From JAAYEV01 sp964508195 (GTDB lineage Bacteria > Bacillota > Clostridia > Ch29), in assembly GCA_964508195.1 (NCBI GenBank), contig CAZDSH010000002.1, positions 23,625 to 87,624 on the forward strand: a DNA stretch of 64,000 bases, in the 5' to 3' direction. The stretch's first letter is position 1; every line of letters begins with the position of its first letter. The notes below the pieces were generated by a model that was given only the letters and a program-made list of their open reading frames with translations, did no database searches and had not been told where the DNA came from. A program made the position numbers and the translations under genes. Shown piece after piece: positions 59,546-64,000 of this stretch.

Positions 59546-61009
59546 ATGATAAGGGCAAGGTTTGCACCAAGTCCCACGGGACCTATACATATAGGAAATA
59601 TTAGAACAGCCCTTTTTAACTATCTTTTTATAAAGAGCTGTGGCGATGACGGTACTATGATACTAAGGATCGAGGACACTGATCTACAAAGGTCCCTAAC
59701 TGAATACGAGGGGATTATATTCGAGGAACTGAATTGGTTAGGTATAGAATGGGACGAAGGTCCTGATAAGGACGGCGGCTATGCCCCTTATCGTCAAAGC
59801 GAAAGGTTGAACATTTACGACGAATATTGTAATAAGCTAATAGACGAAGGGAAAGCCTATTATTGCTTTTGTACTACGGAGGAATTGGAACAGGATAAAA
59901 AACGGATGGTTAATAAGTTCGGTGCCCCGAGGTACTCCGGCAGATGCCGTAAACTGTCCGGCGCCCAGGCGAAGGCATACCTCGATGAGGGCAGGCCCGC
60001 TACTGTACGGTTTAAAATTGATACGGAAAAAAGGGTTGTGTTCAACGATCTGATAAAGGGCGCAATCGAAATGGATGCCGATACCCTCGGGGGGGATCTA
60101 GTGATCAGGAAATCCGACGGAACGCCTACCTATAACTTCTCCGTCGTCATAGATGATCATCTTATGAAGATAACCCATGTCATAAGGGGGGAGGATCATT
60201 TAAGCAACACGCCTAAGCAAATACTCCTATACGATGCCCTTGGCTGGGAAAGGCCCGTATTTGCCCATGCACCATTGATACTGGGTCCCGACAGGTCTAA
60301 GCTCAGCAAAAGGCATGGGGATACCTTTATAGGCGAATACAGGCGAAAGGGTTACTTGCCCGAGGCCATGTTCAACTTCTTGGTGCTCCTTAGTTGGGCG
60401 CCGGAGGGCGAGAAGGAGTTATTAAGTGAGGACGAGATTATAAACCAATTCCGCCTGGAGAGGGTAAGTAAAGCAAACCCCGTATTCGATATCCAAAAAC
60501 TTAACTGGATCAACGCCCATTATATAAAGACGGCGGAAACGTCAAGGATAACGGATTTAGCGGTACCGTACCTTGTGGATAGCGGTTTAATGAGTCAACA
60601 GGAGACAGAAGAAAAACGTGAATGGTTAGAGTTAATGGTGGCCACGGTGCAGGATAGTTTGACAAAGGTTTCCGATATAACCGACAGGGCAAGTCTGTTT
60701 TTTGATGACGAGTTCGATATAAAAAGCGAAGATGTCCTCCAAAAGCTAAAAACTGCTGGTACGGAAAAACTATTAAAAAGGCTAAGGGATATTGTTGCAA
60801 ATACAGGACAAATAGACGAAAAGTTCTGTTCCGAAGTGTTCAAAGAGCTACAAAAAGAGACGAACATCAAAGGCAAGGGGCTGTATATGCCCATAAGGAT
60901 TGCCGTGACCGGCCAGGACCATGGTCCCGATCTTAAGAGGACATTACTGTTATTGGGCAAGGAAAAATTGCTAAGGCGTATAGACTATGTGCTTAATAAT
61001 TATATATGA
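59546..61009 (+). CDS. gltX: glutamyl-tRNA synthetase
   Basis: 487 residues; AAAGGAGG upstream. Class I signature F-A-P-S-P-T-G-P-I-H-I-G near 6-17 and K-L-S-K-R-H-G-D near 252-259. In clostridia such enzymes often charge both Glu and Gln tRNAs for later amidation. It is followed 19 bases later by cysS; cysE, which lies between them in Bacillus, is missing. Confidence 0.97.
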   Translation: MIRARFAPSPTGPIHIGNIRTALFNYLFIKSCGDDGTMILRIEDTDLQRSLTEYEGIIFEELNWLGIEWDEGPDKDGGYAPYRQSERLNIYDEYCNKLIDEGKAYYCFCTTEELEQDKKRMVNKFGAPRYSGRCRKLSGAQAKAYLDEGRPATVRFKIDTEKRVVFNDLIKGAIEMDADTLGGDLVIRKSDGTPTYNFSVVIDDHLMKITHVIRGEDHLSNTPKQILLYDALGWERPVFAHAPLILGPDRSKLSKRHGDTFIGEYRRKGYLPEAMFNFLVLLSWAPEGEKELLSEDEIINQFRLERVSKANPVFDIQKLNWINAHYIKTAETSRITDLAVPYLVDSGLMSQQETEEKREWLELMVATVQDSLTKVSDITDRASLFFDDEFDIKSEDVLQKLKTAGTEKLLKRLRDIVANTGQIDEKFCSEVFKELQKETNIKGKGLYMPIRIAVTGQDHGPDLKRTLLLLGKEKLLRRIDYVLNNYI

Positions 61010-61028
61010 TTAGGAAGGGGTAAGAATT

Positions 61029-62429
61029 TTGAAACTGTATAATACTCTTACAAGGAGGAAAGAGGAATTTGTACCCTTAAGGGAGGGGCGGGTGGGTATA
61101 TATGTCTGTGGCCCCACGGTATATGATTTTTTTCATATAGGCAATGCCCGACCCTTTATAGTGTTCGATGTTTTGCGCAGGTATTTCGAATACAAGGGCT
61201 ATGAAGTGGTCTATGTACAGAATTTTACCGATGTAGACGACAAAATAATCAATAGAGCGGCAATGGAGGATACGTCCATGGAGGCTGTCGCTACGAGGTT
61301 TATAAAAGAATATTTTAAAGATGCCGACGGATTGGGCATAAAAAGGGCTACTATACATCCTAAGGCTACGGAACATATCGACGAGATAATAAATATGGTT
61401 AAAAAATTAGAAGAAAGGGGTTTGGCCTACGAGACGAAGGATGGTATATATTTCGATACCGCCGGGTTTGCCGATTACGGCAAACTATCAAAACAAAGTC
61501 TTAAGGATTTGAACGCCGGTGCGAGGATACAGGTGGACGAAAGTAAAAAAGCCCCCTCGGACTTTGCCCTTTGGAAAAGGCAAAAGCCCGGGGAGATGAC
61601 AACCTGGGAAAGCCCATGGGGTCCTGGACGACCAGGCTGGCATATAGAATGTTCCGCGATGGCCACGAAATATTTAGGTGAGACGATAGATATTCACGCC
61701 GGCGGGCAGGATTTGATATTCCCCCATCACGAAAACGAAATTGCACAATCCGAGGGGGCGTCGGGTAAACCCTTTGCCCGGTATTGGTTGCATAATGGGT
61801 TTATTACAATAGACAACGAGAAAATGTCTAAGTCCCTGGGGAATTTTTTTACCGTAAGGGATATAAGCAAGGAATACGATCTAGAAATAGTCAGATTCTT
61901 CATGCTATCGGCCCATTATAGGAATCCGGTTAATTTTAGCCGTGAACTGCTCGAACAGGCAAAAAACGGCCTAGCTAGGCTATACAATACTAAGCAGGAT
62001 TTAGAGCACGCTACACAAAACGCGGGGCTAGGGGTAATGAGGACTGAGGAACAAAAAAGGATGGCGGATCTCGAAGCCTATAGAAATAGGTTTGAAGGGG
62101 CTATGGAGGACGATCTGAACACAGCGGATGCACTATCAGTGATTTTTGAGCTTGTAAGGGATCTTAATATATGCATAAAACAGGGCATCTCCACGGCCTT
62201 TGCGGAGGAAGCCCTTGGGCTTTTGATGGAATTTGCCGACGTTTTAGGTATTTTGAATAAAGGGCGAGAAAAGCTTGACAAAGACATAGAAAGTCTTGTA
62301 AGGGATAGAGAAGTGGCTAGGGCCAAGAAAGATTGGGCCTTAGCGGATAAAATAAGGAATGACCTTAAAGCCAAAGGAATAATAATAGAAGATACGCCCC
62401 AGGGGGTCAAATGGAAAAGGGAACTCTAG
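61029..62429 (+). CDS. cysS: cysteinyl-tRNA synthetase
   Basis: 466 residues from a TTG (MKLYNTLTRRKEEFVP), GGAAGGGG upstream and no ATG in a plausible place. V-C-G-P-T-V-Y-D near 27-34 with the zinc cysteine, H-I-G-N-A-R-P near 37-43, zinc ligands H-I-E-C near 208, K-M-S-K-S-L-G-N near 266-273. Confidence 0.97.
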   Translation: MKLYNTLTRRKEEFVPLREGRVGIYVCGPTVYDFFHIGNARPFIVFDVLRRYFEYKGYEVVYVQNFTDVDDKIINRAAMEDTSMEAVATRFIKEYFKDADGLGIKRATIHPKATEHIDEIINMVKKLEERGLAYETKDGIYFDTAGFADYGKLSKQSLKDLNAGARIQVDESKKAPSDFALWKRQKPGEMTTWESPWGPGRPGWHIECSAMATKYLGETIDIHAGGQDLIFPHHENEIAQSEGASGKPFARYWLHNGFITIDNEKMSKSLGNFFTVRDISKEYDLEIVRFFMLSAHYRNPVNFSRELLEQAKNGLARLYNTKQDLEHATQNAGLGVMRTEEQKRMADLEAYRNRFEGAMEDDLNTADALSVIFELVRDLNICIKQGISTAFAEEALGLLMEFADVLGILNKGREKLDKDIESLVRDREVARAKKDWALADKIRNDLKAKGIIIEDTPQGVKWKREL

Positions 62430-62463
62430 GACAGCGTATGGATAGTTCGGTAGAATTAAATTA

Positions 62464-62925
62464 ATGAATATTTATAAACAAAAGGTTGGTGAAGATGTGA
62501 AGGATTCCCCAGGGGGACCATCGGGTTCCGAAGACGAATTCAAACCGGAGCTGCTCCCACCTTTAGTATTGGCCTATATAGGGGACGCTTGCTTTGAACT
62601 CTATGTACGGGAAAGAATAGTAAGGGAGGGGGCCGATCTGCCGCCGCAAAAGTTGCATCAATTAACAACGAATTATGTGAAAGCATCATCCCAAAGCGAT
62701 ATGGTACATGGTATTTGGGATGGTTTAAAAGAGGAAGAAAGGATAATGGTTAAAAGGGGCAGAAATGCAAAGTCCGGAACGATACCGAAACACGCAGACA
62801 TAATTCAGTATAGATATGCAACGGGTTTTGAAACGTTAATAGGGTATTTATTTTTAAAGGATGATAGGCGGAGACTGTTAGATATATTGGATAAATCCTA
62901 TACGGTGCAAAGCCGGGGGAAGTAA
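62464..62925 (+). CDS. mrnC: mini-ribonuclease III
   Basis: 153 residues from ATG 62464, or 142 from the GTG at 62497, which has the better ribosome site (GGTG five bases before). RNase III core without dsRNA-binding domain: L-A-Y-I-G-D-A-C-F-E-L-Y-V-R near 36-49, R-N-A-K-S-G-T near 100-106, Y-R-Y-A-T-G-F-E-T-L-I-G-Y-L near 117-130. Matures 23S rRNA. Directly after cysS, as in most Firmicutes. Confidence 0.94.
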   Translation: MNIYKQKVGEDVKDSPGGPSGSEDEFKPELLPPLVLAYIGDACFELYVRERIVREGADLPPQKLHQLTTNYVKASSQSDMVHGIWDGLKEEERIMVKRGRNAKSGTIPKHADIIQYRYATGFETLIGYLFLKDDRRRLLDILDKSYTVQSRGK

Positions 62926-63062
62926 CGGGCTAGGCCCATGCCGGGGCGTAGGTGACGGGATATAGGGAGATCTATTTCCCGGAGGGCGGACGCGCCGCTT
63001 CTGAATCGTGTCAAGGGGTTTCCATTTGGGACGGACAACTATTTTGGGAGGTATCGTTTATT

Positions 63063-63830
63063 ATGGCAAAACTCAAAGTAAAACTTATAGGGCATACGCC
63101 GGAACCGGACAAATTAGTTTCGGCGGCGGCTAAGCTTTGTTACTCGAAAGTAGGCACCGAGGATATACTTAGGGATTTGTCCCAAAAAAATGTGGACAAG
63201 TTCCTTAACTTATTAATAGAGATGGGACACCAGTCCCCCATAGAACACGCGTCCTTTACCTTCGCAGCGGAGGGTATAAGCAGGGTACTTACCCATCAGT
63301 TAGTAAGGCATAGGATAGCCAGCTATTCGCAGCAATCCCAAAGATATGTACAGCTTCGGAGCTTTGAATACGTAATACCACCCCATATCAAAGACGATCC
63401 CAGGGCTAAGGCGCTGTTCCAAAGGGCCATGGAGGCGGACCAAAAATGCTATGATGAATTAGTCGATATTTTATATGCGAAACATTACAAGGAACTAAAA
63501 AAAGAAAAGGGTGACGATAATAAAGCCCGCCGTGCAGCGGAAAAGATAGCGATCGAGGATGCGAGGTACGTTTTTCCCAATGCCTGTGAAACGAAGATAA
63601 TGTTTACGATGAACGCGAGGTCTTTATATAATTTCTTCCGTTTAAGGTGTTGCAATAGGGCACAGTGGGAAATTCGAAATCTGGCGGAGGAAATGTTAAA
63701 GCAGGTACGTAAGGCGGCGCCTGTGATGTTTAAGGATGCAGGTCCTGCCTGTCTTACGGGCCCCTGTCCCGAGGGCAGTATGAGCTGTGGTGAAGCCGAG
63801 ATCGTACGTGAAAAATTTAAATTTACTTAG
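63063..63830 (+). CDS. thyX: flavin-dependent thymidylate synthase
   Basis: 255 residues from the ATG at 63063 (MAKLKVKLIGHTPEP), after GGGAGG; the frame upstream to 62952 is not conserved. ThyX motif R-H-R-I-A-S-Y-S-Q-Q-S-Q-R-Y near 84-97, and H-Q-S-P-I-E-H-A-S-F near 57-66. Makes dTMP with FAD and methylene-tetrahydrofolate. The gene after mrnC in many clostridia. Confidence 0.96.
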   Translation: MAKLKVKLIGHTPEPDKLVSAAAKLCYSKVGTEDILRDLSQKNVDKFLNLLIEMGHQSPIEHASFTFAAEGISRVLTHQLVRHRIASYSQQSQRYVQLRSFEYVIPPHIKDDPRAKALFQRAMEADQKCYDELVDILYAKHYKELKKEKGDDNKARRAAEKIAIEDARYVFPNACETKIMFTMNARSLYNFFRLRCCNRAQWEIRNLAEEMLKQVRKAAPVMFKDAGPACLTGPCPEGSMSCGEAEIVREKFKFT

Positions 63831-63895
63831 ATAGGACAAAGTAAAGGTGCAGGATTCAAAATTATATATAACGTGATAAAGACTTTATATCTTCT

Positions 63896-64000
63896 AGCGT
63901 ATCGTCCTGGGCGTAGTACTAGCGTATCGTCCTGGGCATAGCACCAGCGTGTCATCCTGGGCGTAGTACTAGCGTGTCATCCTGTGAGCATAGCACCAGC
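63896..64000. repeat. tandem 25-bp repeat array, open at the window edge
   Basis: Four units 63896-63920, 63921-63945, 63946-63970 (25 bp each) and 63971-63997 (27 bp), plus the start of a fifth. Core: AGCGTRTCRTCCTGGGC followed by an end that alternates between GTAGTACT and ATAGCACC, so the higher-order period is 50 bp. No unique spacers, so not a CRISPR. The core resembles the TGTCATCCTGAGC-type repeats seen in many bacterial genomes. The 65 bases before it hold nothing I recognise. Confidence 0.9.

Noticed and set aside
63896..64000. possible CRISPR array
   Set aside because: Units are directly adjacent without unique spacers and no cas gene is present.

Overview
This window is the replication-origin region of an endospore-forming Firmicute of the class Clostridia, seen from about 30 kb left of dnaA to about 33 kb right of it. 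Reasons: the gene order rpmH-rnpA-yidC(spoIIIJ)-jag-mnmE-mnmG-rsmG-noc-soj-spo0J on one side and dnaA-dnaN-recF-remB-gyrB-gyrA on the other is the classic Firmicutes oriC neighbourhood. Sporulation genes (yyaC, ytvI, a spore-type Lon protease, spoIIIJ/jag), CtsR/McsA/McsB/ClpC, ThyX and YedF/DUF3343 fit an anaerobic spore former. Codon use leans on AGG (Arg) and ATA (Ile), as in many thermophilic clostridia, but thermophily is only a guess. I cannot name the genus.

Layout. (1) 1-3.6 kb: 5' part of an M1-type metallopeptidase gene (cut by the window edge), a DnaD-domain protein with a DnaI/DnaC-like helicase loader, a small transposase relic, a strong terminator and tRNA-Lys(CTT). (2) 3.7-15.8 kb, all leftward: an FAD oxidoreductase, a DUF1858 redox protein, dnaB helicase, spore Lon protease, rplI, yybS, a MazG-like gene, rpsR-ssb-rpsF with a promoter and a leader hairpin, DUF951, an MscS channel, DUF3343-yedF, cvpA and a DUF5711 protein. 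(3) 16-21 kb: yyaC, a phosphoribosyltransferase, a YkuS-like protein, a diacylglycerol-kinase family protein, ytvI and a cysteine desulfurase. (4) 21-30.3 kb, leftward: the chromosome partition and RNA-modification block, with a perfect parS at the end of spo0J. (5) 30.3-39.3 kb: bipartite oriC flanking dnaA, then dnaN, recF, remB, gyrB, gyrA. (6) 39.4-49.7 kb: an rsbV-rsbW-sigB-type sigma switch, a DUF4015 glycoside hydrolase-like protein, a P-type cation ATPase behind a yybP-ykoY (Mn2+) riboswitch, a family 6 uracil-DNA glycosylase-like protein, a DUF2007 protein, hisC and an EF-G paralogue. (7) 49.8-63.8 kb: the ctsR-mcsA-mcsB-clpC-radA stress operon under a visible CtsR box, carD-like regulator, PIN/TRAM protein, ispD-ispF, gltX, cysS, mrnC, thyX. 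(8) the last 105 bases are a tandem 25-bp repeat that runs off the edge.

Transcription is mostly away from oriC on both arms, as expected for co-orientation with replication. The genes cooperate in initiation (DnaA, DnaD, loader, DnaB, DnaN, gyrase), origin segregation (Soj, Spo0J, parS, Noc), spore development and protein quality control. Most of the window is conserved core. The items most worth a second look are a cluster of four DnaA boxes just downstream of dnaB, the Mn2+ riboswitch in front of an ATPase that would otherwise be called a calcium pump, the edge tandem repeat, a 38-bp perfect palindrome between rsmG and noc, and the absence of gdpP and yaaA from their usual places. I did not find a clearly undescribed multi-gene system.
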